DNA of 64,000 nucleotides from Hippasteria phrygiana (taxonomy: Eukaryota > Echinodermata > Asteroidea > Valvatida > Goniasteridae): assembly GCA_037893225.1 (NCBI GenBank), contig JAZGUH010000197.1:930001-994000 (forward strand). Reading direction: 5' to 3'. The notes below the pieces were generated by a model that saw only the letters and a list, made by a program, of their open reading frames with translations, was not told where the DNA came from and ran no database searches. Shown here piece after piece: positions 33,343 to 44,703 of the stretch (positions are counted from its first letter, which is position 1; each line of letters begins with the position of its first letter). The position numbers and the translations under genes are program-made.

Positions 33343-35540
33343 CAAAAATGCCATAGACAAAGCACACGTTTTATTCTCGCCGCCACTTTTGCCATTAAAC
33401 AGACTTCAATCTTAATGAGAGTTTGCATAGACTTGGACCCTATACCAAAGTAGTGCATTTTACTCTGACGTCATGATGACGTCATCACGTGGCACGTGAC
33501 GTCATCTCCAAAGTGCATTTTTGAAGGGCCCATATCTAGAGAACCGTACGTCCGATTTAGCTCAAACGTGGTTTGTGGGTAGACCGGCTTGTGTTATAGA
33601 TGAAAATTGCCGTGACGTCATGATGACGTCATCATGCGATTTTATAGATTTCTTTTAGTTTTTGCACCTTTAAGCCATATCTCATCAACGGAACGTGCTA
33701 ATTTCGAAATTCTTTTTGCAATAGGTTTGTTAGCTCATAGATACTTACATATCAATGTGAACAATTTGTGACGTCATGATGACGTCATCAAAAATGTGCT
33801 TCTTTGAAACACATATAAGGGTAGGTCCGATCGTCACAAAAATTGGTGGGTAGGCAGATATTGTCACTAGCACGCAAAATCCGAAGTGACGTCATGATGA
33901 CGTCATCGGCTGATTTTCTATGACTTTTGAAATGTTTCAAATTTCATTATACACTCAAAAACTTACACTGTCATTGATCAAATTGACTACAAACTCGATC
34001 CAGGCCAAGACCACGTTGCAAATGTTTGCTTGGACAAGTACAGTTGTGATGACGTCATCGTGGGTTACGTGACATCATCTTAAAGGTGCACACTTTAAGG
34101 TCCTATATCTAGAGAACCGTAAGTCCGATTGGGTGCAGTCTTAATGCTCATAGGCCATGATTTGTTACAGATAAAAAAAATTGATGTGACGTCATGATGA
34201 CGTCATGATGACGTCATCTAGAAGTCATTAAATTCAAGTCAAAATTTTGTATATTTAGCAATCTCTTATGACAAAAACCTTCGGAAGTGTTATACACTGT
34301 ATTTTTGTGTACCTAATTCCAAGTTCTTATGATCATAGCTCACTCCAGCGTCAAAATATACCCATTTCAATATTTAGCCCCCAAACAATATGATAACAAA
34401 GGAATTCTGGGAAGGCAGTGTAACCATGGGTGTCATGTTGCACGTTTCTACAATCCAACGTAAACGTGTGTGGAGTTGCGCTGTAAGATCAAAGTCAGTG
34501 TAGAGTGTGTGTGGCCCGGCGGGGTGCGATACAAAGTGATACACGCAGCTAGATCTGCAGTGCATGCAGCGTGTACCAATGGTGTAAGGTGGCTCAGAAG
34601 GGACATCGCAAATCGTGGGATATCAAAAATCCCATAGGCAATGCACGTTTCATTCTCGCCGGCGCTTTTGTAAGTAAACAGATCTTTCATCTTGATGAAA
34701 GTTTGCGTAGACTGAGACCTTGTGCTGAAATCGTGCATATTGCTCTGACGTCATGATGACGTCATCACGTGTCACATGACGTCATCTTAAAGGTGCATTT
34801 TTGAAGGGCCTATATTTAGAGAACCGTAGGTCTGATTAGATAAAACGTGGTAGGCTGGTAGGTGAGCATGTTATAGATGAAAATTGATGTGACGTCATGA
34901 TGATGTCATCATATGATTTTATAGTATTGTTTAAGTTTTTGGACCTTAAAGCCATATATCATCAACAGAACATGCTAATTTAGAAATTATTTTTGTAATA
35001 GGTTTGTTAGATCATACATAATTGTATATAAATGTGAAAAATGTGTGTTGTCATGAGGACGTCATCAAAAAATGTGCTTTTTTGAAACACGTATAAGGGT
35101 ACATCCGATCGTCACGAAAATTGGTGGGTATACAGATATTGTCACAAGAATGCAAACTCCGAAGTGACGTCATGATGATGTCATTATGTGTCATAGGGGC
35201 CATATCTAGACAGTTGTTGGACCGATTAGGGTGAAACCTGGTATGTTAAAAGGCCGGTAATTGAATATGATTTTAACATGATTACGTTCTTGAATCTGTA
35301 AGCCATATCCCGTCAACAGAACAAACTACTTTCGAAATTCTTTTTGAAATAAGTTTGTTAGGTCATAAATAATATGTAAAAAATAGAGGCGATTGATGTG
35401 GAACATCATAATGACGTTATTAAAGGCGTAATTTATAGACATATAGATTGGTAGATCCGTCGGATTGTCACGAAACTTGGTGGGTAGTCGAATTTCTCAT
35501 TAGTAGGCAATATTCTAAGTGACATTATAGCAAATAATAT
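33343..35540. repeat. CRE-palindrome-rich repeat array (right locus)
   Basis: TGACGTCATGATGACGTCAT or close variants occur near 33469, 33612, 33768, 33884, 34187, 34744, 34888 and 35163. Two related units of roughly 1 kb start with the same ATCAAAAATSCCATAG...TTCTCGCCG block (near 33343 and 34623). The spacers ATATCTAGAGAACCGTA, TTGGTGGGTA and CATCAACRGAAC are the inverse of those at 18110-20215. The array lies wholly inside the 31069-36019 element. Confidence 0.8.
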
Positions 35541-36332
35541 GGAAAAGCCCTATGTTCTGTTTAGGAAACAGACATATAGCTCTCGTTGTTATGGTTGCCA
35601 GTGTCCAAATAGCTCAGAAATAGCAAGAACAATAAAAACATGGACACAGTGTCCATGTTATGTCCACTCTCACGTCTGTTGTTGCTGTCTCTGCTATATT
35701 TGGACACTGACTACCATAAAGAAAGTGTTCTTGTGTTGCATAGTATATTTTTTAATTAGTACACATGGTGAATTTCCGATATATATATTTAAAATGTTAG
35801 AAATATGGACGTGTCCTGTTACGTCAAACTGGTTATGTCAAACTGACACATTTTTAAAATCATATTTTTGGTAAAATATAATTTACATGATTTAAAACTT
35901 TCTAAAATATTTCCCACCCAAAGACTGATGTTACATGAAATAACTGAATCAAATGTAATAGTACTTTTAAAGATATGGATAAATGTCACACACTGTGTCC
36001 CAACCTGGTGAAATGACCCATGTATCTCAATGCATCACGAACTCACTTAACAATAAAGAAGCTCGTGTTGTCTGCCTTGACATAAACAGAGCTTTCGACC
36101 TTATCTGGCATCCTGGGGCCGATTTCACGAAACGCTAAGACGCGTCTTAGGAAGAGTAACTCGTCTTAACTCGCGACTCGTCCTAGGATCGATTTCACCA
36201 AAGTTAGGACGCGTTCAACACGTCCTAACTTCCTTAGCAACGCGGCTGAACTCGTCTTAACTTAAGATCGGTCTGGGGGTCGTCTTATCTATATGCGAAC
36301 ACGTACAATTTACTGAAAAGCAACAATGAACA

Positions 36333-36491
36333 ATGGCGCTTATGCTTCTCGCTGATTACAAAGCTCGGCGGGCAATTAGGAGAGAGAGGATATTCCGAGA
36401 TAGAAGAAATCCACTAGATAATCTAAATGACGAGGAAATCCTCAAGAGATATAGGTTCAAAGGCAGGGAATATTCCAAGGGTTGGAGATGA
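36333..36491 (+). pseudogene. Harbinger transposase N-terminal remnant
   Basis: A 52-codon frame beginning MALMLLADYKARRAIRRERI continues with FRDRRNPLDNLNDEEILKRY and RF. The pattern RRER-(I/V)-FRDR-x-(N/H)P-(L/F)D, then a short acidic helix and RYR(F/L), is the usual start of Harbinger-type nucleases. A TGA at 36489-36491 and an apparent frameshift after RYRF end the similarity. The DDE nuclease domain is missing, so it is non-functional. Confidence 0.75.
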
Positions 36492-36918
36492 ATTGGATAT
36501 AATAACCGAGGAGGGGCGTGACCGCTGTGGCTCGGTCCATTAACAGCGGTCACGACCCTTACGAAAAATGCAAAAACCTCCCGTAAAAAGGACAAAATGC
36601 AAAGCTTTTTCTCCCCACTTTTTCTCCCATTTGCTCAGTACAAAACACATGCGTACGTATCGGACTTGTGAGCGCGTGAAGGCACTCCGCGCCTGTCTGT
36701 CGCGTGCGCACACGCACGAATGCAGCGTTTTATACGCGTGCATTAGCGTTGTCTTAAATTATGAAGTTCAGTACATATTGTGCGCGCACCTACTACGCTC
36801 TCCCTGTTGCGTATCGGCTGAGAACAGTTGGTTATGACGCGCCGTGTTTAAACAACCGTTTTTAACAGCCGTTTTAGAAAGGGTTTTTACCAGCCGTTTT
36901 TAACAACCGTTTTTAACA

Positions 36919-37006
36919 GCCGTGTTTAAACAACCGTTTAAACACACCCACGTGACAGGCTCTCGACCAAAAGGGATAATGAAACTCGCTGAGGCATTTA
37001 TGAATC
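36919..37006. repeat. 88-bp segment shared with 16479-16566
   Basis: Same length and orientation as the copy at 16479, with scattered substitutions. It lies within the Harbinger-like element, downstream of several AACCGTTTTTAACAGCCG repeats (36840-36920). Confidence 0.8.
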
Positions 37007-37565
37007 GGCATTCAAATTTTCCATCCAAAACAATCACCAATCAATCATCTTGAATTTACTGCATGCGCGTACACATCCGACGGCTGTTACGCGAAAGTGC
37101 CAAATTGAACATGATACAGCCGTTGCATGCAAAAGGTCATCCTCGTCCAATAATTATCGGTTCGTTTATCTGTATTTCGGATGCGTCTTGCTTAAGAAGG
37201 GTTTAGTGAAATCGATCTCAGGACGCGTCTTAGCTAAGATCGATCTTAGAGCAGGAACTCGTCTTAAGTCCTAAGATAAGTCATAAGTTAAGAAGAGTTT
37301 CGTGAAATCGGCCCCAGGTCTTCTGACCAAGCTTGCTGCACTTGGCTTCACTGGAACACTCCATGATTGGCCAACTACATGTAAGTAACTACCTCAATAA
37401 TAGATTACTTAGGGTCATCTTGATTGGGAAAGCATCAGGTGTGAAGCAGATAAATGCTGGTGTGCCTCAAGGCTCCATACTAGGTCCCCTATTTCATCAT
37501 ATTCATCGATGATATCTCAGTAAACCTGATAAACCAGTCCATTCTGCATGCAGATGACGTTACCA

Positions 37566-37625
37566 TTGGTGGTGCCATTTAACGTCTTTGTTTTGTTCTT
37601 ACCCATAGGCAAAATAAGACATGTA
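37566..37625. repeat. Segment shared with about 40546-40605
   Basis: GGTGGTGCCATTTAACGTCT continuing through CCCATAGGCAAAATAAGAC recurs near 40549 with few changes. It abuts the end of recognisable LINE RT sequence. Confidence 0.75.
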
Positions 37626-38039
37626 GGGTTTCTGCTTTGCAACTTTAGGCGTAGGCCCCTGGATTGAGGATTGCAAGCCTAGCGGTACTGCAGGATTTTG
37701 ATGGATTCAGGATACCTCCATATTGAGCAGTCACCAAAACCAACTTTTTGTGCATGGCAAAATAGGTGGATTTTGGCGGATTCAGGATACTTTCTAGTAA
37801 AGTTACCCGAGGGTTTAGGGTTAAAGGAGTGTGCCTTATTAAAGGAGTGTAAATCATGTATGGGAACACTGGTCTATGCGCATTACTCGGGAATGGCCTG
37901 TCCTGTTGATCACATGCGTGGGCCACGGCACGCTCAGAACAGAACACACAGCATTCCCAAAAGGAGAGTTCCACATGCAACGGGAAGGATCCCACTTTCA
38001 GACACTCCCTACCCATGCACATTGACAGCTTACATGTAC

Positions 38040-38252
38040 CTGTGTCAGCACATCCAGCTGGCCGACAAAGTTCTCCAGGGTCTTGGAGAGAGCAGGGGGC
38101 ATTTCTTTGACCTCTAGGGGTGCAGTGGAGGCATGGTGAGTTCTCAAGCCTGGCTGCTCCTCAATGTCTCTTCTTTCTATATCTGTCGAGGTCATCTCCA
38201 GTCCTGGGAAGCGCTTGGATTGCCCAGTGGATCCATTGACCATGCCCTTTTG
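38040..38252 (-). CDS. Candidate host-gene exon, 71 codons, phase 0/0
   Basis: On the minus strand the acceptor TTATTCTTGCAG precedes an open block of exactly 213 bases, and the donor CACAG/GTACATGTAAG follows. The encoded segment is hydrophilic and ends PPALSKTLENFVGQLDVLTQ, which looks like the start of an amphipathic or coiled-coil helix. The composition differs from the surrounding repeats. I do not recognise the protein. The vertical pattern (pyrimidine tract, clean splice sites, symmetrical phase) supports a true exon of a gene extending beyond this stretch on both sides. No partner exons were identified with confidence. Confidence 0.45.
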
Positions 38253-38548
38253 CTGCAAGAATAATGAAAATGATGTAACAATTTTATCAAGTAAATAAAT
38301 AAACAAAATATCTTGCTTTGCTGTATCCTCCAGTGTCCTCCCCTCAAATCCAAAATTTGCTATCAATTGTACCCCGTTAGTGTGGAAATGCCCATGTACC
38401 TTAGCCAACTCAAAGAAAGCAAGGCAGCAACTTCAATCACACCAACTTTGAAAATACAGATTTAACTGTTTATGAAAGAAGCCGAAGTTACATGATGAAA
38501 ACGTGGATTCAAAAGCCACAAAAAAATGTTCAGTGCGAACAAAGAAAG

Positions 38549-38612
38549 CCGACAGGAGCAGGATTTGAACCTGTGACTTCCGGATTAACGTACCAGCACT
38601 CTACCAAATGTA
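38549..38612 (-). other. tRNA-like sequence, probably SINE head
   Basis: The B box GGTTCAAATCC (38561-38571) and an A-box-like TGGTAGAGTGCTGG (38593-38606) are spaced like a tRNA gene. The T-stem CAGG/CCTG is present. The acceptor arm and anticodon arm pair poorly. Confidence 0.5.
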
Positions 38613-40020
38613 CCTTGTCTTACGCAGTAGTCTCCCATTTTTGTTCCGGGCTCTAGTCATAAGTCATTAACCCATAATGACGTATAGACAGGGATCACAC
38701 AAAACGTTATGATATAACCTGGGAAGCAGAAATGTGAGAATCACTCAAAGAAGACTTAAGATACTATCAGACAAATCACAAAAAGAAACAGACAAATACA
38801 TTTTAATAATTTTTCATAATTAAAGAAAACGGAATGGGATTTGAACTGCCTGGCTATAGACTGATGAAAATAGCACTACGCACGTCCAGGTTTGAAATCA
38901 AGGATCTCAGTGCTAAGGCGTGATCTCGAAATTGACTGACTGTTTTTCCCCCGTTCTTCCCAATCGGTCCGTCGTTGTCAAGGTCGGGAAGTTGCAGACT
39001 GGACGGCAGTGTGCGCTTAGGCACGGCACAGTTAATGAGCAAGGCCGATCGCGCGCCATTGTCATCCCAACAATTGGTTTAATGAATAAACATGAGACAC
39101 AAGCCTACTGATGGTCATGTCAAATATCGGATCTCCAAAGCAAACTCCATGCTATAACGAAGCCGGAATCTTGTTGATTGGTATCTATAAAGTTACAGTT
39201 AGGCCCTACTTTATTAATTAATTGATAAACTCAAATTCTTATAAAATCTATTTTAATGTTTGTGGGGTCTTACCCATTTCAATGTGACTTCCAAATCATG
39301 TTTACAAGTCCCGATTGCGATATCTGTATAGGGGCCTACCATCACTGAGCAAAAAAAAAAATACACAGGAGCGGAGAGAGATTCCGCTCCGGAAAGCCCC
39401 AAATGCGTATGGCTCTCGAAAAAAATGACAAGAACGATAATTTTTCAAAGTACTAGACTGAGTACGTCCTATAACAACAATGGTATAATAAATCATTGAT
39501 CTCACTGAATTTTGATTGTTCATTTCTTACTCTGAAATCTCCATCCGATCCAAAGTTTTATGGGAATACTTTAGCACATGTTCGTGCTCGCCGAATACGT
39601 AAACAACAGTTTGCCAATAGACTTCACATTTAGTCTTTAATTTACTATATTTCGTTCTACATACGTACATGTCAAGCACCAGTTCACACACAAAAATACA
39701 CTCGTTTATCACGGGCAAGTCTACGGAACTAGTCTACGGAACGTATGTAGTGAGAATTAAGTTGGCTGGTGGCCGCTGCTTCCACAGTGCCCTGCGTAAT
39801 GTGTAAATCAAATCGTTGTACTTCTTGACAAATTGTTTATACGTCATGCTGGGCCGGGTTGCCGTCAACCAGCACAATCCACAGCGCGCGCTGTATACTC
39901 TCGCGGCGGTGGTTGTTCAACCATGCTTAAAAGTAGAAAAGTTGTGCGAACCATAGCAGGAAAATTTGCTTAAGCATAAGCGTAGGCAAGTCTTGCTATT
40001 AAACGCTTGTGCGTACATGG
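38613..40020. other. Non-coding interval
   Basis: No gene supported. Confidence 0.5.
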
Positions 40021-40260
40021 AGAGTCAGGTTGGCGCAGTGGTTACTGTCCCTGCCTTTCACCACTGTGGCCCGGGTTTGATTCCTGCCCTGGTCCCACAT
40101 GTGGATTGGGTTTTCAGTCCCTACCTGATTCCGTGGGTTTCCCCAGAATATTCTTCTGGGGTTTTCCCTCCCACCTCTAACACTGTAACTTCTTCTCATT
40201 GTCTTCTTTCTTCAGGCTTTTGAGCTACAGTGCCTAGAGCACTTGAGGAATCGTTGGTTA
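40021..40260 (+). mobile_element. tRNA-derived SINE
   Basis: An A box TGGCGCAGTGG (40031-40041) and B box GGTTTGATTCC (40074-40084) are followed by a pyrimidine-rich body with GTGGGTTTCCCCAGAATATT. The element runs directly into a GGAC tetranucleotide array that looks like its variable 3' tail. The internal promoter spacing (33 bp) fits RNA polymerase III transcription. Confidence 0.7.
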
Positions 40261-40261
40261 T

Positions 40262-40325
40262 GGACGGACGGACGGACGGACAGACGGACAGACGGACAGA
40301 CGGACGGACGGACGGACGGACGGAC
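40262..40325. repeat. Microsatellite (GGAC)n with GGACAGAC variants
   Basis: About 16 tetranucleotide units immediately 3' of the SINE. Confidence 0.95.
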
Positions 40326-40425
40326 TCACTAATTTAAGCAAACCCTGCTTCATCTGAAGTTAGCGGGCTCTTCGCTGTCCTTACTGCTTTATACTGTCTA
40401 TGCAGGGGCAGATCCAGGAATTGTT

Positions 40426-40735
40426 TGCAGGGGGGGGGGGGGGGGTTTCTGAAATTTGCCCAGAAAAGTGACTCCAAAAATGTTCCGCCTGCGAAAAAAT
40501 ATGTACAAACAAGGGGGGGGGGGGGGGGATACACTTTCTCACCGTTGGTGGCGCCATTTAACCTCCTTGTTTTGTTCTCACCCATAGGCAAAATAAGACC
40601 TGTATTTGCAATGCGTATGCCCCTACAAGCAACAAAAAAAAATAAAAAAACAATAACAAATAAATTGCCAACGAGCAGGGGGGGGGGGGGGGGGGGGGGT
40701 GGGTTTCGACCCCCAAAACACCCCCCCCTGGATCC
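40426..40735. repeat. Cluster of poly-G tracts
   Basis: G runs of 13-20 at about 40430-40445, 40514-40528 and 40678-40699 occur beside a block shared with 37566-37625. The pattern suggests a decayed repeat with ACGACAGCC-free, CAGGGGCAGATCCAGG-like ends (near 40403, and the inverse CCTGGATCCGCGCCTG at 40727-40742). Confidence 0.6.
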
Positions 40736-40869
40736 GCGCCTGCTATGAAATAGGCGAGGGTTCCGTTAGCAGAAAATCGTGTGTTAATAAGCCAATTTGA
40801 TGTCTCGGGCGCGCAGGTAATTGTGGGATAGAAATTGGATAAACAAACCCATGTACGTGGGCGCGCCAT

Positions 40870-43800
40870 TCATGTTGTGCATAGCGTACTCAAAAGTAGT
40901 CAATTTCAAACAGTGATAATAAGTATTAGCATGGCTCTAAATCAATTAACAAGTGCCCTGATATCAAAAGGAATATTAACTCTTACGATCCATGGTGTTT
41001 ATATAGAAACTTCATTCATTTTGGCAGAAAAATAAACTATAAAAAAATCGAACTTTCAACTTGCGCTTTTCACGTGTCGGTGCCGCAACGTTCATTAAAA
41101 TCACATTAAAACTCTAAATCTCTTCGACAAATTGTAACTTTTTTTTAATGTAACTTATAAATAAAAAGAACGCTAAAAACGCCTAAGCTTCGTACACATG
41201 AAGTCCAAACTATTATAAACAGGGTGATATAAAAAGAAAATCAGACAAACCAGGCGCACTTAGTCAACAAGTATTTCTATAGATCGAGTACAGAAGCAAA
41301 ACGATTATTTTGTAACAACCCCGAGACATCTTGCGTGGCGGAAACCAGACGGGTACCGTATGCGTATTGTGCGTGGATGCCATAAGTCCATTGCCAGACT
41401 TAGTCTGGCTCGCGGTACGCGACGCATGTTCCATGTTGCTGCGTTGTGCGAAGCGAGATTTGGAACTAATTTTGCCCGTGTTTCACGGGCTGGACGTCCG
41501 GTGGGCCCGGACAATGTGCGGGGGTTCGGGAAAAATCACAACTTTTTTGTTCTGAGCGATAAAATGCCGATTCCAAAATCAATTTATAGTTTATTTATTA
41601 GGGTTTCCTATATGATGGCAAACATTTCGACAGGTTTGGAAAATTTAGACTTGTAATATGAAGAAATCCAAGCTGAAATGGAAAAACACGTGTCCAAGAC
41701 GTGCGTTGCTATCGGAAGGAAAGGTTTGTTTATAAAAATAAAAAAAAGACCGGTCGTCAGGGAGTTGGCGCATGCGCGAGCGAAACATCGAACTTGCTTA
41801 TTATAAGCAGCGCTATGAAATTGGGCCCTGTTCCTTGCTCTATAGTTCAAGTTACTTTTGGTTTTTGCATTCGTTTCGGACAAAATCAGAAACATAATCA
41901 TGATAAATTTATTATGCGTTTCATATGAGCTCGATTTTGAAAAATAGGTTGTCCGTCGGACTTGGCCACCGACAGCGCGGGAGCCGTACGCCTTATTGGC
42001 TGATTTTGGTCTTATAACGGGCGATCGGATTTGTCGGTATAATGGGTCAAACTCGTACCCAGGTTAAATCGTACCCAGTCAGCTCGTACCCCAACATTTA
42101 ATGTTTTCATCGTCAAACCTATTGCAAATCATTGCACCTTCTTTAATCATCATGTTTGGAAATGAGTTCTAACAATTGCAATTCTTAAATTGTGACTTTT
42201 CAGCTCAATATTGTTATTACTGAGAGGCATGTGCCATCAATTTAAAGTAGCATTTCATTTACAACCGTTGGAAATAATCGAAATTGTTTGGATCTCAACT
42301 TTGCGACACGTTTGTGTGTGTACATGTACGTACGTATACATATACACGGAAGAGTTCGGCAATCGGATACCAGCGTGTGTAACAGTACGGACACGCTGGT
42401 ACCCTAGTATCTTTTGTATTGCACTGGCCATTTCTCACCAAGGGGAATTCCCTTAACGCACGCTCTGCCAGCTCGCATATCGCTGGCTATTGTCTTGTTT
42501 TTTTTTGTTTTTTTTTACAATTCAGGTGCATACTTTAATTGGACCCAGATGGGTCAAGCAATTTCCACAAATCATTGGATATGAATTTAGCAAACATTTG
42601 CCAGAGTTTTGGTGCATTGCGTTCAAATCAATATCGATAACCTTAACCATTTAAACACGACTGATGATGCCGCAATTGAATGATGAGTACGACCTTTCCT
42701 TGATGCTCCATGCATGGTACGACTGTGTGAGATTTCAAGCCATTAATTAGGCACATGGGGATATTTCTTGGTAACATTTGGGGCGGGGGAGGGGGAGGGA
42801 AAAGCAGGGCTGATGGACATCATAAATCAAGGGCCTTGTATAAAATAAATGTACATGTATGTGCATTATATTATGCATATATACATGTAGCCTATAGGGC
42901 TACATGCGCAATTAATTACCTTCATTCATTTTCATTAAATATACAAGTCTTTTTATTTCAACTTCATTTGTCCTATTAAAAAGTAATTGCTTATTTAAAA
43001 AAACAAGGAAGAATCATACAATGTACATGTATTTGACATATTTGACATTTTGAATAATCATTTTTTTATATTGGAAGTGCAGATTCTGGTGACGTGGACT
43101 ATGGACAACCGATTGACAGGAGGTAAAACTGATGTCAGAGCTCACTGCTTTTAATGTACATTAACTACATTTACGCTGCTGCCAACGATCATGAATGTGG
43201 TACAGATCAGGCCAATCATAGGCGTAGCAAGGTCATTTTTATTGGGGGGGGGGGGGGGGGGGGAGATTAGACATGAAAAGGGGCGCTCAATATGTAGGGG
43301 GGGGGGGCACACGGGGCACTAACATTTTTCTGTGGGAACACAGGGGGCACTACAATTTCCAGTGAGGGCACACTAGGGCCAGCATCATGAAGGAAATTAT
43401 TTTACTTTATACAGGTCCCATTCCTATAACAAAATCCACTTTGAAGTTATTGGACTTGCCAAACTGGCTTGCGACTTTAAAAACAACAGGTATGCTGTAG
43501 ATAGAGGGCAGGGTTTTGATTTTTTGCGGGAAAAGTGGTACAAAAAAGGGGCACTCTGAAAATATTGGGGGGGGGGGGTAACCAGGTAAATACCCCCTTT
43601 ACCCCTCCCCTCCCCTCTCCCTCCACCTTTCCCTCCCCTTTTGCAATTTGGGACATAAAACTAAAATGGATATGGTTGGGAAGCTTTTTTAAAAGTAGAA
43701 TATAATGATTCACAGAACCATCCCTTCAAATTGCGTGTTTTTTGTTTAATTTCGTGACAAATAACGGTCCGCCATTTTGTAGAACCAAATTTTTGACTCC

Positions 43801-44699
43801 ACAAAATGGCGGACTGTGTTCACCAGTCGTATTTCCAGTCGCAGCTGGTTGAAGTACGTTCTGTTGATCCATTTGGCACGGCGCGCAGCACTGGCGATAT
43901 GTGTCGCTAGGTAGAGAATGGTACCTTGCGATCATCTGATAGGTTTACAAGGCCACTGGCTGCGGCGCCAGCCTAAAGACTCTTACAGCGTATTTTGCAC
44001 ATTATTTAGACGGTGGTATTTACTACTGGAAATAAGTCTATGTTTCGCGGGTCTGATGTCAGGAGTCAGAGGCCAATATTTTGTTTTATAATCACTACTT
44101 ACTAATTACAACACATTATAAGTGTTTTTTTGCATGAACAACTCTTATAAAAGATAAGGAACATTTCCAAACAGCAAAATGTCATGCCATTTGAAGGCAA
44201 TGTGTCCCTTTAAAATAGAAAACAAAACCCCAACACAATGTACATGTATAATGTAAATGGTATTTTAGTAATGTATCCTGGATGTTATTTAAAATCATTT
44301 ACTGATCCTAACTTATCCACTGAATTAAATGATTAAAGGTACTGTGCACTTTATCCCGTATGTTTTCTATTTTTGTTGTATCCCTGCTGTTTTGTTATGG
44401 TTAAACGACTATTGGTGAGCCTTTACAGTTGTTTGTGTTTGATGTTTTCAATATGCCGCTGGGACAAGGTCAACGCCCGCCGCGGATAGCGCCTCTCCTA
44501 TTCTGATTAAAATACCGAGTTTTCAAACAATTCCGTGTCTGTCATATTTCTATATTTTTCTCTGAACTTGAATTTGCTGAAGTCATCACTTGGTGTGTTT
44601 TGTAGTTATCAAACCAAGGGCTAGTACTTTTTTACTTAATTGATTTGTAGAAGTTCCGTACGTTGAACCGCCCCAGTAATCCCTGGCGCCGTGACTGGT
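40870..44699. other. Non-coding interval with isolated repeat pieces
   Basis: No gene supported. It contains a solitary TCGTACCC-type end motif (42046-42092), poly-G tracts (43246-43263, 43297-43308, 43565-43578) and a hairpin of the CCGCCATTTTGT type (43770-43817). Confidence 0.5.
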
Positions 44700-44703
44700 T
44701 TAA

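Larger units (their letters stand above)
31069..36019. mobile_element. 4.95-kb element with about 400-bp terminal inverted repeats
   Basis: The left end GGGTCATTCCACCAGGTTGG is matched inverted by the right end. Recognisable similarity continues for roughly 400 bp (31069 to about 31460 against 35630-36019), including AATTAAAAGACACACTATGC and CAGTGTCCAAACATAGCAGA. ATGT flanks both sides (31065-31068, 36020-36023), giving a 4-bp target duplication; an alternative reading with TGGGTC ends would give 2 bp. No transposase is recognisable. Inside lie copy B of the TA-flanked element and a CRE-rich array. The long ends suggest a foldback-like non-autonomous element; the superfamily is not decided. 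Confidence 0.8.
36116..37314. mobile_element. PIF/Harbinger-like element (1,199 bp), internally deleted
   Basis: The termini GGGCCGATTTCACGAAAC and its inverse are perfect for 18 bp. They are flanked by CTG (36113-36115) and CAG (37315-37317), a CWG-type 3-bp target typical of Harbinger elements. Removing the insert and one triplet rejoins the LINE frame. It retains a transposase N-terminal stub (36333-36491). Subterminal repeats of ACTCGTCTTAA and AAGACGCGTC types fill both ends. Confidence 0.85.
29995..37575 (+). pseudogene. LINE reverse transcriptase gene, CR1/L2-type, interrupted twice
   Basis: Three coding blocks form one gene. Block 1 (29995-31068) starts in the endonuclease C-terminus (SDHYLIKA), passes through the linker (PSRRVW-like, DWNGLRN) and enters RT with KASGPDDIP, YKKGDKHTPGNYRPISLLSV and FGFRAGYSTSNALTYV. 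Block 2 (36020-36115) continues with ARVVCLDINRAFDLIWHPG. Block 3 (37318-37575) has LLTKLAALGF, then GVPQGSILGP (37459-37488) and the catalytic HADDVT (37546-37563). The joins after codons for TYV and HP-G are exact once the two inserts and their target duplications are removed. Stops and frameshifts near 30290, 30500, 30850 and 37385 show the copy was dead or died later. The 5' end is truncated. Confidence 0.8.

Noticed and set aside
33343..35540. CRISPR-like array
   Set aside because: The repeats are palindromic with conserved, not unique, spacers, and the setting is eukaryotic.
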